NCBI GenBank assembly: GCA_913774725.1
Contig: CAJYIG010000122.1
Coordinates: forward strand, 1 to 9,750
DNA: 9,750 bases
Direction: 5' to 3'
From: an uncultured Curtobacterium sp.
GTDB lineage: Bacteria; Actinomycetota; Actinomycetes; Actinomycetales; Microbacteriaceae
Translations under genes and position numbers: made by a program
The notes under the pieces: generated by a model
What the model was told of the DNA's origin: nothing
Database searches by the model: none
What the model saw: the letters and a program-made list of their open reading frames with translations, nothing else
In this document: piece by piece, positions 1 through 5,630 of the stretch
Layout of the letters: each line of letters starts with the position of its first letter
Numbering within the stretch: the stretch's first letter is position 1

Positions 1-6
1 GACTGC

Positions 7-50
7 TCTGCGACGTCGCACGCGTCGATCGACACGTGCGACGTCGCAGA
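7..50. terminator. Nested 44-bp near-perfect palindrome, possible terminator of the ProP-like gene
   Basis: The two 14-base arms TCTGCGACGTCGCA (7-20) and TGCGACGTCGCAGA (37-50) are exact reverse complements. The middle carries the palindrome GTCGATCGAC (24-33). Pairing runs through the whole 44 bases with one mismatch (23/34), which becomes a G-U wobble in RNA read from the minus strand. Each arm is itself built on the palindrome TGCGACGTCGCA. It lies 60 bases beyond the stop of the minus-strand transporter, which fits a terminator lacking a U-tract, as is common in actinobacteria. It could instead be an operator for a gene left of the window. The remaining bases 51-109 show nothing else. 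Confidence 0.45.
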
Positions 51-109
51 CCGAAGGCCGCGCCCCACGTCCCGCGCCCCGCGCCCCGGACGACCGGCCC
101 CGCACGGCC

Positions 110-1612
110 TCAGCGCCGGCCGGCCTCCACGATCCCGTCGTGCGCCGCGAAGGGCAGGTCGCCCAGGTCGAGGTTCGGGTTCGTGTCCTGCGTCAGCACG
201 AGCTCGCGCGCCTCGGCCTCGGACTCCACCGCGGGCATCGACCCCGGGAGCGGCCGCTGCGACGACTCCCGCATGCAGAACACGCCGATCGCCCCGACGA
301 TGCTCATCGCCACGAGGAAGTACGCGGGCGCGAGCTGGTCGCCGGTCGCGGTCAGGAGCGCCTGCACGATGAGCGGCGTCGTCCCGCCGAACACCGCGAT
401 GGCGATGTTGTAGGCGAAACCCATGCCGCCGTACCGGGTCGACGTCGGGAAGAGCGCGGGCAGCGAGGCCGCCTGGTTCGACACCCACAGCGCGGTCATC
501 AGCGCCAGCAGCCCGAGTCCGGCCAGGGTCGACCACTGCGCACCGTGGCCGATGAGCAGGAAGGCCGGGACGGCGAGCACGACCGTGGTGCCGGCGCCGA
601 TCCACATCACGGTGCGACGACCGATGCGGTCGGAGACGCGACCGGCGACCGGCAGCATCACCGCGAGCAGCACGAGCACGGGGATGGTGAGGAGCGTGCC
701 GTCGATCGCCGAGTACCCGAGCGAGTCGGTCAGGTACGTCGGCATGTACGAGGTCAGCGCGTAGCCGACCGTGTTCGAGGCACCGACGAGCATGATCGCG
801 ATGACGATGGGGCGCCAGTGGTCCCGAATCATCACGAGCACGTTGGCGGGGCGACCACCCTCGGCGGCCTCGCGGTCCGAGGCGGCAGCCTCCTGTGCGG
901 CCTGCGTCGCCTGGAAGACCGGCGACTCCTCGATGCGCAGGCGGAACCAGATCGCGACCACGCCGATCACACCGGCGAGCAGGAACGGCAGCCGCCAGCC
1001 CCACGCGGTCATGGTCTCCTCGCCGAGCGTCACCTGCAGCACGGTCACCACGGTGGCGCCGAGCGCGAAGCCCATGTAGCTGCCGAAGTCGAGGATGCTC
1101 GCGAAGAAGCCGCGTCGACGGTCGGGTGCGTACTCGGTCACGAAGGTGGTGGCGCCGGCGTACTCGCCACCGGTCGAGAAGCCCTGCGCGAGCTTCAGCA
1201 CGACGAGCACGACCGGGGCGACCGCGCCGATGGTCGACCATGCCGGCAGCACCCCGATCAGGAACGTCGACGACGCCATCAGGATCAGCGTCGTGGCGAG
1301 CACCTTCTGCCGTCCCAGCCGGTCCCCCAGCCGCCCGAACACGATGCCGCCCAGGGGTCGCGCGACGTAGGTCGCCGCGAACACCCCGAGGCTGAACAGG
1401 ATCTGCACCGACGGTTCGGCCGTGGGCAGGAACACCTTGCCCATCGTGACCGCCAGGTAGCCGTAGACCCCGACGTCGTACCACTCCATCGTGTTGCCGA
1501 CGACCATCCCGCTGACGGCCCGGCGCATCATGCTCTTGTCGACCACCGTGACGTCGCTGACCCGCAGACGTCGGGGCGGTCGGGTGGTGGTACTGCTGGG
1601 GTCGGAACCCAT
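110..1612 (-). CDS. ProP-like MFS transporter (metabolite:H+ symporter subfamily)
   Basis: Predicted 500-residue inner-membrane proton symporter with about 12 membrane segments, in the MHS branch of the MFS that contains the proline/betaine carrier ProP. Visible signatures are MEWYD (42-46) in the first helix, the loop 2-3 motif GRLGDRLGRQK (93-103), QGFSTGGEY (143-151) and the following EYAPDRRRGFFASILDFGS stretch, all close to ProP. The C-terminal tail is acidic (ARELVLTQDTNPNLDLGDLP) and lacks the coiled coil of E. coli ProP, so osmosensing cannot be assumed. I chose the ATG at 1612 because GAGGAG lies about 7 bases upstream; the longer frame back to 1690 has an atypical arginine-rich N-terminus and no comparable site. 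It stands alone, divergent from the DinB gene. The substrate is uncertain: proline, betaine or an organic acid such as citrate or ketoglutarate are all possible. Confidence 0.85.
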   Translation of the reverse strand: MGSDPSSTTTRPPRRLRVSDVTVVDKSMMRRAVSGMVVGNTMEWYDVGVYGYLAVTMGKVFLPTAEPSVQILFSLGVFAATYVARPLGGIVFGRLGDRLGRQKVLATTLILMASSTFLIGVLPAWSTIGAVAPVVLVVLKLAQGFSTGGEYAGATTFVTEYAPDRRRGFFASILDFGSYMGFALGATVVTVLQVTLGEETMTAWGWRLPFLLAGVIGVVAIWFRLRIEESPVFQATQAAQEAAASDREAAEGGRPANVLVMIRDHWRPIVIAIMLVGASNTVGYALTSYMPTYLTDSLGYSAIDGTLLTIPVLVLLAVMLPVAGRVSDRIGRRTVMWIGAGTTVVLAVPAFLLIGHGAQWSTLAGLGLLALMTALWVSNQAASLPALFPTSTRYGGMGFAYNIAIAVFGGTTPLIVQALLTATGDQLAPAYFLVAMSIVGAIGVFCMRESSQRPLPGSMPAVESEAEARELVLTQDTNPNLDLGDLPFAAHDGIVEAGRR

Positions 1613-1645
1613 ACGCGATCTCCTCGTGGTGGGGACGGGCCGATC

Positions 1646-1717
1646 GGTACCGGCCCGGAACAGCCAGCAACGGTACCGAGCGACCGACATGTCACTGGCC
1701 GGGGATTCACAGGTACC
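1646..1717. repeat. Three GGTACC sites in the ProP-like gene's leader
   Basis: GGTACC occurs at 1646-1651, 1672-1677 and 1712-1717. The first two extend to the 8-base palindrome CGGTACCG. This is upstream of the minus-strand transporter. On the minus strand the middle copy supplies a -10-like TACCGT (1675 down to 1670), about 58 bases before the start codon, but I see no good -35. The copies could be regulator half-sites or chance in a GC-rich region. Confidence 0.3.
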
Positions 1718-1789
1718 GGCGTGTCACCCGGACGGGGGTCACGCCCGATCCGCACGACGATGCCGATCGGCCCGGAGGTCACGACGCGG

Positions 1790-1795
1790 TAACGT
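1790..1795 (+). promoter_or_regulatory. -10 box for a probable leaderless DinB-family mRNA
   Basis: TAACGT fits the actinobacterial TANNNT -10 consensus. It ends 7 bases before the GTG at 1803, so transcription would begin at or within a base of the start codon. No Shine-Dalgarno sequence precedes the GTG, which supports a leaderless transcript. A -35 match is not evident at 16-18 bases spacing. Confidence 0.45.
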
Positions 1796-1802
1796 CTGCC
1801 CC

Positions 1803-2339
1803 GTGGCGATCGAACCGGACACGAAGAACTGGACCTGGGTGATCGGGACCGCATGCCCCGACTGCGGCTTCGATGGGGCGACCCTGGCGTTCCGCGACGT
1901 CCCGTCGGTCATCGCCGAGAACGCTGCCGCCTGGCCGGAACAGCTCGCCCGTCCGGACGTCCGGCAGCGCCCCGACGACCGCACGTGGTCGCCACTGGAG
2001 TACGGCGCGCACGTCCGCGACGTCCACCGGAAGATGACGGAACGGCTCCGGCTCGTGCTCGCCGAGGACGACCCGGCCTTCCCGAACTGGGACCAGGACG
2101 CCACCGCCGTCCAGGACCGCTACGGCGAGCAGGACCCCGCGGTCGTCGCCCGGGAGCTCACCGATGCGGCCCGTGACGCGGCGGCCGCGTTCGCCGCCGT
2201 CCCCGACGGCGCCGTCGGACGGACGGGGCGGCGCTCGGACGGCAGCGCCTTCACGGTCACGACCCTCGCGACCTACTACGCGCACGACCCGGTGCACCAC
2301 CTGTGGGACGTGCGCCGGACCGCCCTCCGCACGGGGTGA
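1803..2339 (+). CDS. DinB-family protein (putative metal-dependent hydrolase/transferase fold)
   Basis: 178-residue cytoplasmic protein of the DinB/YfiT-like four-helix-bundle superfamily. Seen in the sequence: an N-terminal CPDCGF motif (C18, C21), the core TWSPLEYGAHVRDVH (61-75), PNWDQDATAVQDRYGEQDP, RRSDG, and the C-terminal HDPVHHLWDV. His70 and His161/His165 are the likely metal-binding trio of the family. Members act in varied thiol-dependent or metal-dependent reactions, for example bacillithiol or mycothiol S-transfer, but this actinobacterial subgroup has no assigned reaction that I know of. The start is GTG at 1803: homology-like sequence begins right there (VAIEPDTKNWTW), the frame further upstream is arginine-rich noise, and a -10 box ends 7 bases before it. 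It is divergent from the transporter and convergent with the regulator. Confidence 0.85.
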   Translation: MAIEPDTKNWTWVIGTACPDCGFDGATLAFRDVPSVIAENAAAWPEQLARPDVRQRPDDRTWSPLEYGAHVRDVHRKMTERLRLVLAEDDPAFPNWDQDATAVQDRYGEQDPAVVARELTDAARDAAAAFAAVPDGAVGRTGRRSDGSAFTVTTLATYYAHDPVHHLWDVRRTALRTG

Positions 2340-2383
2340 CGGACGGGAGGCGCGGTGCCGGCCCGCACTGCGCCTCCCGTCCG
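2340..2383. terminator. Bidirectional hairpin terminator between convergent genes
   Basis: Bases 2340-2353 pair perfectly with 2370-2383 (14 bp; core GGACGGGAGGCGC with GCGCCTCCCGTCC). Inner pairs 2354/2369 (G-U on the plus transcript) and 2355-2358/2365-2368 extend it to a 19-bp stem with a 6-base loop. It starts one base after the DinB stop and ends 20 bases from the regulator's stop. It is therefore placed to end transcription from both sides. There is no T-tract. Confidence 0.75.
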
Positions 2384-2402
2384 CCCGCGGTCGCGTGGCG
2401 AC

Positions 2403-3368
2403 TCAGGTGAGTGCGTCGAGCAGGGCGCGCGCGGTGGCGGCGTCGGTCACCAGCTCGTTGACCATGCCCGCGCGGACCGCGCCGATGATGCTGGGGACCT
2501 TCGCCGCCCCCACGGCGACACCGACCGCGTGCGGCACGCCGGCCAGGACCTCGCGGGAGGTCCGGACCATGCGCTCACTGCCGGGGAACTCGATCGGGGA
2601 CCCGTCGGCGGCGAAGAAGTTGAGGCAGACGTCACCGGCGGCCTGGTCGAACACGGCGTCCTCGACCGGGATCCCCCGCGCGAGGGCATCGCGTGTGGGG
2701 GTCGGTGCGCCGACGCCGAGGATCGCACCCTTCGCCCGCCCCCACAGGCCGATGACGTGCTGGAAGGCGGGGTCCTCGTCGAGCGAGGCCCGCATCGCGG
2801 CCGACGGCAGGGCCTGCGCGAACAGGAACGCCGGGATCGCGCCGGAGTGCTCGGCAGCCGTGCGGGTGATCTCGTTCGTCTGGAACCAGGGCATCGGGTC
2901 GGCCTGCCCGCCGACGGTGGGGACGAGCTGCACGCCCGCGAGCGGCGGCATCCCCGTCTGCGCGACGTCGTAGACCGTCCGCCCGGACGACACCAGGACC
3001 GCGTCGCCCGGGGTGAGCCCCATCCCCTCGACCGCGGTCGCGATCGGGGCGGCCAGGTCGGCGCCGAGCGTCGCCTGGTGCGTCACGGCCGCCAGGTGCA
3101 CGGCGCGCAGCCCGAGCACGACCTGCAGCCGTTCGGCGAGCGCGACGGTCTCGTCCTGGAAGGGGTCCACGACGTCGATCCGGACGAGGCCCGCCCTGCG
3201 CGCCTCGGCGACCAGTCGGCTGACCGTGGGTCGGGAGACCCCGAGGCGCGAGGCGATCTCGACCTGGGTGGCGTCCTCGAGGTAGTACATCCGGGCCGCC
3301 TGGTAGACGGTGTCCAGCGGGAAACGGGCCCGCGACCCCTCGGCGCCGGTGGTGCTCTCGGAGGACAT
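2403..3368 (-). CDS. SorC/DeoR-type sugar-binding transcriptional regulator
   Basis: 321-residue DNA-binding regulator of the SorC family (helix-turn-helix plus a sugar-phosphate-binding domain related to sugar isomerases). The HTH covers about residues 31-55, with the recognition segment GVSRPTVSRLVAEARRAGL. The rest is the effector domain, with recognisable segments SSGRTVYD, QLVPTVGGQADPMPWFQTNEI, LFAQALPSAA, HVIGLWGRAKGAILGVGAP and a C-terminal GMVNELVTDAATA. The ATG at 3368 has AAGGGTG about 7 bases upstream. It lies 53 bases downstream of the dehydrogenase gene on the same strand, probably co-transcribed with it but also with its own -10 box inside an inverted repeat. By position it should control both arms of the tetritol locus, with a pathway sugar phosphate such as D-erythrulose 4-phosphate as the likely effector (inference). 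Confidence 0.88.
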   Translation of the reverse strand: MSSESTTGAEGSRARFPLDTVYQAARMYYLEDATQVEIASRLGVSRPTVSRLVAEARRAGLVRIDVVDPFQDETVALAERLQVVLGLRAVHLAAVTHQATLGADLAAPIATAVEGMGLTPGDAVLVSSGRTVYDVAQTGMPPLAGVQLVPTVGGQADPMPWFQTNEITRTAAEHSGAIPAFLFAQALPSAAMRASLDEDPAFQHVIGLWGRAKGAILGVGAPTPTRDALARGIPVEDAVFDQAAGDVCLNFFAADGSPIEFPGSERMVRTSREVLAGVPHAVGVAVGAAKVPSIIGAVRAGMVNELVTDAATARALLDALT

Positions 3369-3386
3369 GCTGCGGCACCCTTCGGA

Positions 3387-3418
3387 TCGGTCGGACACTC
3401 GGATCGTAGTCCGACCGA
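3387..3418 (-). promoter_or_regulatory. Inverted repeat around a -10 box before the SorC-type regulator
   Basis: TCGGTCGGAC (3387-3396) and GTCCGACCGA (3409-3418) are perfect 10-base inverted repeats with a 12-base gap. On the minus strand the gap holds TACGAT (3408 down to 3403), a match to TANNNT. This places a possible autoregulatory operator astride a promoter 35 bases before the regulator's start codon. No clear -35 is visible. The repeat could alternatively be a weak terminator or processing hairpin behind the dehydrogenase gene. Confidence 0.45.
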
Positions 3419-3421
3419 GGG

Positions 3422-4294
3422 TCACCGGATCGTGAACCCGCCGTCCACGCGGAGGTCGGCACCGTTCACCATCGCGGCACCGTCGCTCGCCAGGAACAGC
3501 ACCGCGGCAGCGATCTCGGCGGGGGTCGCGAAGCGGCCGGTCGGGATCTCGTCCTGGTGCCGGATGCCCGCCTCGTTCGCCCAGGCCGCACGACCCAGGT
3601 CGGTGAGCACGACCGTCGGCGAGACGGTGTTGACCGTGACACCGCGACCGCCCCACTCGAGCGCGAGCACGCGGGTCAGGCCGAGGACGCCGGCCTTCGA
3701 CGCACAGTAGGCGGCGTGCCGGTCGAGGCCGACGTGGGCCGCCTGCGACGCGATGTTCACGATGCGTCCGGTGCCGGCGGCGAGCATGTGCCGCCCGACG
3801 GCCTGCGCGAGGCGGAAGGTCCCGGTCAGGTTGACGTCGAGGGTGCGCGCCCACGCCCCGGCGTCGAGGTCCTCGGCGGCGTCGAGCGCGACGATGCCCG
3901 CGCAGTTCACGAGCACCTCGATCGAGCCCGCGGCATCGACGACCTGCTGCACCGCGGCCGCGACGGAGCCGTCGTCGGTGACGTCGCACGCGAGGCCGAG
4001 GTGCTCCCCGGTCGTGACGGCGGGCAGCTCGGCGGCGGCCGCTGCCGAGGGGTCCGCACGGACGTCGACGATGGCGACGCGGGCACCGCGGGAGGCGAAG
4101 GCGTGCGCGATGGCGTTCCCGATGCCGGACGCGCCGCCCGTCACGACAGCGGTCCGGCCGGTCAGGTCGTTCGTCAGGTCGACGGTCCCGGGCCCTGGAC
4201 GCAGTGCCGCGGCGAAGTCGGTGGCGGCTCCGGTGTCAGTGGCGGTGGCGGTGCCGGTGGCGGTGGCGGTGGCGCTGTCGACGGCGTCGGTCAT
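3422..4294 (-). CDS. dthD: GolD/DthD-type short-chain dehydrogenase, probable D-threitol dehydrogenase
   Basis: 290-residue cytoplasmic NAD(P)-dependent polyol dehydrogenase of the classical SDR family. The cofactor motif TGGASGIG spans residues 52-59, and Asp77 after strand 2 favours NAD. NCAG is at 130-133. The catalytic set is Asn155, Ser183, Tyr196 and Lys200 (YCASK). The C-terminal half (SPTVVLTDLG, IPTGRFATPAEIAAAVLFLASD, NGADLRVDGGFTI) looks like the GolD/DthD group, whose known members oxidise D-arabitol or D-threitol. Given the EltD, DerK and DerI neighbours, D-threitol to D-erythrulose is the best guess; D-arabitol is the main alternative. The ATG at 4294 has GGGAG 6 bases upstream. 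An unusual alanine/threonine-rich N-terminal extension of about 40 residues precedes the fold, coded by a hexamer repeat. It is the first gene of the leftward arm, ahead of the regulator. Confidence 0.82.
   Translation of the reverse strand: MTDAVDSATATATGTATATDTGAATDFAAALRPGPGTVDLTNDLTGRTAVVTGGASGIGNAIAHAFASRGARVAIVDVRADPSAAAAAELPAVTTGEHLGLACDVTDDGSVAAAVQQVVDAAGSIEVLVNCAGIVALDAAEDLDAGAWARTLDVNLTGTFRLAQAVGRHMLAAGTGRIVNIASQAAHVGLDRHAAYCASKAGVLGLTRVLALEWGGRGVTVNTVSPTVVLTDLGRAAWANEAGIRHQDEIPTGRFATPAEIAAAVLFLASDGAAMVNGADLRVDGGFTIR
4239..4274. repeat. Six-unit GTGGCG hexamer repeat inside dthD
   Basis: Six tandem hexamers GTGGCG on the plus strand, the third being GTGCCG, near the 5' end of the dehydrogenase gene. 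On the coding strand they give alternating Ala-Thr (residues about 8-19). Unit changes keep the reading frame, so the tract can vary in length without breaking the gene. Confidence 0.8.
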
Positions 4295-4330
4295 GGTCGC
4301 TCCCTTGCGATGGATCGAGGTGGTGCCGGA

Positions 4331-4339
4331 ACGATAGCA
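4331..4339 (-). promoter_or_regulatory. Extended -10 promoter for dthD
   Basis: The minus strand reads TGCTATCGT, an extended -10 (TGn followed by TANNNT), 37 bases before the dthD start codon. A -35 is not obvious, as expected when an extended -10 is present. It sits in a locally AT-rich patch of the divergent region. Confidence 0.42.
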
Positions 4340-4364
4340 GAAATTGTGTTCTGGACATCTGTTC
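4338..4364. promoter_or_regulatory. Candidate operator in the divergent region
   Basis: CAGAA (4338-4342) and TTCTG (4349-4353) form an inverted repeat. TGTTC occurs at 4347-4351 and 4360-4364, and TGTTCTGGACA (4347-4357) is a near-palindrome overlapping the -35 of eltD. The cluster lies between the two divergent promoters, where the SorC-type regulator would be expected to bind. Which element it reads cannot be decided from one sequence. Confidence 0.3.
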
Positions 4365-4379
4365 CGCCGGGTGTACAGT
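4352..4379 (+). promoter_or_regulatory. Promoter for the rightward tetritol operon
   Basis: A -35 TGGACA (4352-4357, one mismatch to TTGACA) is followed after 16 bases by a -10 TACAGT (4374-4379). Transcription would start near 4386 and leave a leader of about 50 bases. The leader carries a small hairpin (CGGGCG at 4399-4404 with CGCCCG at 4408-4413) ahead of the GGAGGA ribosome site at 4424-4429. Confidence 0.55.
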
Positions 4380-4436
4380 CGTCGCCGAACCATCGGAACG
4401 GGCGCCCCGCCCGGCTGACCAACGGAGGACCAGCAC

Positions 4437-5612
4437 ATGTCGACGACGACGACCGAGACCCCGGCGCAGGGTGACGCGCACCGCGAGATCCCGACCACGA
4501 TGCGCGCCGTCGTGGTGCACGGGCCCGGTGACTACCGGCTCGAGGAACGCCCGGTGCCGCAGCCCGGCCCGGGCGAACTGCTGCTCCGCACCGACGCCGT
4601 CGGCATCTGCGCGAGCGACCTGAAGTGCTACCACGGCGCCGCGAAGTTCTGGGGCGACGAGAACCGGCCGGCGTGGGCGGAGGCCGATCGGATCCCCGGC
4701 CACGAGTTCGTCGGGACGATCGTCGCGGGTGACGACACCGCGCTCGCGAAGCGCGGTGTGATGCTCGGCGACCGGATCGCGTGCGAGCAGATCGTCCCGT
4801 GCTGGGAGTGCCGCTACTGCCTCGAGGGCGCCTACTGGATGTGCGCCGTCCACGACATGTTCGGGTTCAAGGGCTTCGACGGTGCGATGGCCGAGTACGT
4901 GCTCGTCCCGGCGAAGGCCCTGACGCACCCGGTCGACCGCGCGCTGCCGGGCCAGGTCGCCGCCTTCGCCGAGCCGCTCTCCTGCGCCTTCCACGCCGTC
5001 GAGCGCGGCGAGATCAGGTTCGGCGACACCGTGGTGATCGCCGGCGCCGGCCCGATCGGCCTGTCCGCCATCGCCGGTGCCCGCCAGAAGAACCCGCTGC
5101 GGATCATCGCGCTCGACGTCGTCGACGACAAGCTCGCGCTCGCCCGCAAGGTCGGTGCAGACCTGACGATCAACATCGCGCAGGAGGACGCCGTCGCCCG
5201 GGTCAAGGAGCTCACCGACGGCTACGGCGCCGACGTCTACATCGAGGCCACCGGTCACCCCTCCGCGGTGCCCCAGGGCCTGAACCTGCTCCGCAAGCTC
5301 GGCAGGTTCGTGGAGTATTCGGTCTTCAAGGACGCCGTCTCGGTCGACTGGTCGATCATCTCCGACGACAAGGAGCTCGACGTCCGCGGCGCCCACCTCG
5401 GCCCGCACACCTGGCCGGCGGCGATCAAGCTGCTCGAGTCCGGCACGCTGCCGATGGACGAGATCTGCACGCACCAGTTCCCGCTCGAGGACTTCCAGCA
5501 GGCCCTCGACCTGGTCGGCGACTCAGCCGGTGCGTCGGTGAAGGTGTCGATCATCCCGTCGCTCTCGACGCCCACCACGTCCGCCCCGACCGCGTCCGCC
5601 ACGCGGGCCTGA
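4437..5612 (+). CDS. eltD: Zinc-dependent erythritol/L-threitol dehydrogenase-like enzyme
   Basis: 391-residue zinc-containing medium-chain alcohol dehydrogenase (GroES-like N-domain, Rossmann C-domain). The catalytic zinc set includes Cys58 (GICASD), His89 and Glu90 (GHE). The structural zinc site is Cys122, Cys125, Cys128 and Cys136 (C-x2-C-x2-C-x7-C). The nucleotide motif GAGPIG is at 203-208, and Asp227 at the end of the next strand favours NAD. In M. smegmatis EltD oxidises erythritol to D-erythrulose and L-threitol to L-erythrulose; I assign the same role here from the overall match and from the DerK/DerI neighbours. The ATG at 4437 has GGAGGA 7 bases upstream. Thr-rich N-terminal (about 20 residues) and Ser/Thr/Ala-rich C-terminal (about 16) tails flank the usual fold. 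It is the first gene of the rightward operon, with its stop 18 bases before the permease. Another polyol (ribitol, sorbitol) remains possible. Confidence 0.85.
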   Translation: MSTTTTETPAQGDAHREIPTTMRAVVVHGPGDYRLEERPVPQPGPGELLLRTDAVGICASDLKCYHGAAKFWGDENRPAWAEADRIPGHEFVGTIVAGDDTALAKRGVMLGDRIACEQIVPCWECRYCLEGAYWMCAVHDMFGFKGFDGAMAEYVLVPAKALTHPVDRALPGQVAAFAEPLSCAFHAVERGEIRFGDTVVIAGAGPIGLSAIAGARQKNPLRIIALDVVDDKLALARKVGADLTINIAQEDAVARVKELTDGYGADVYIEATGHPSAVPQGLNLLRKLGRFVEYSVFKDAVSVDWSIISDDKELDVRGAHLGPHTWPAAIKLLESGTLPMDEICTHQFPLEDFQQALDLVGDSAGASVKVSIIPSLSTPTTSAPTASATRA

Positions 5613-5630
5613 GCGCCGAGGAGTCCCGCG

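Noticed and set aside
140..1792. A 550-codon plus-strand open frame opposite the ProP-like gene.
   Set aside because: Low-complexity Arg/His/Glu-rich product with no domain; the minus strand holds a convincing transporter with ProP motifs.
2355..3710. A 451-codon plus-strand open frame opposite the SorC-type regulator and dthD.
   Set aside because: Antisense to two well-supported genes, runs through the terminator hairpin, and shows no domain.
3369..3989. Extension of the SorC-type regulator upstream as one 528-residue protein.
   Set aside because: The extra 207 residues are an out-of-frame, Arg-rich reading of the dthD 3' half; the ATG at 3368 has a ribosome site and begins the family fold.
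4295..4498. A longer dthD starting at 4498.
   Set aside because: It would cross the divergent promoters and the eltD start; the ATG at 4294 has GGGAG at the right distance.
4236..5474. A 412-codon minus-strand open frame opposite eltD.
   Set aside because: It crosses the divergent promoter region and the eltD coding frame; the product has no recognisable fold.
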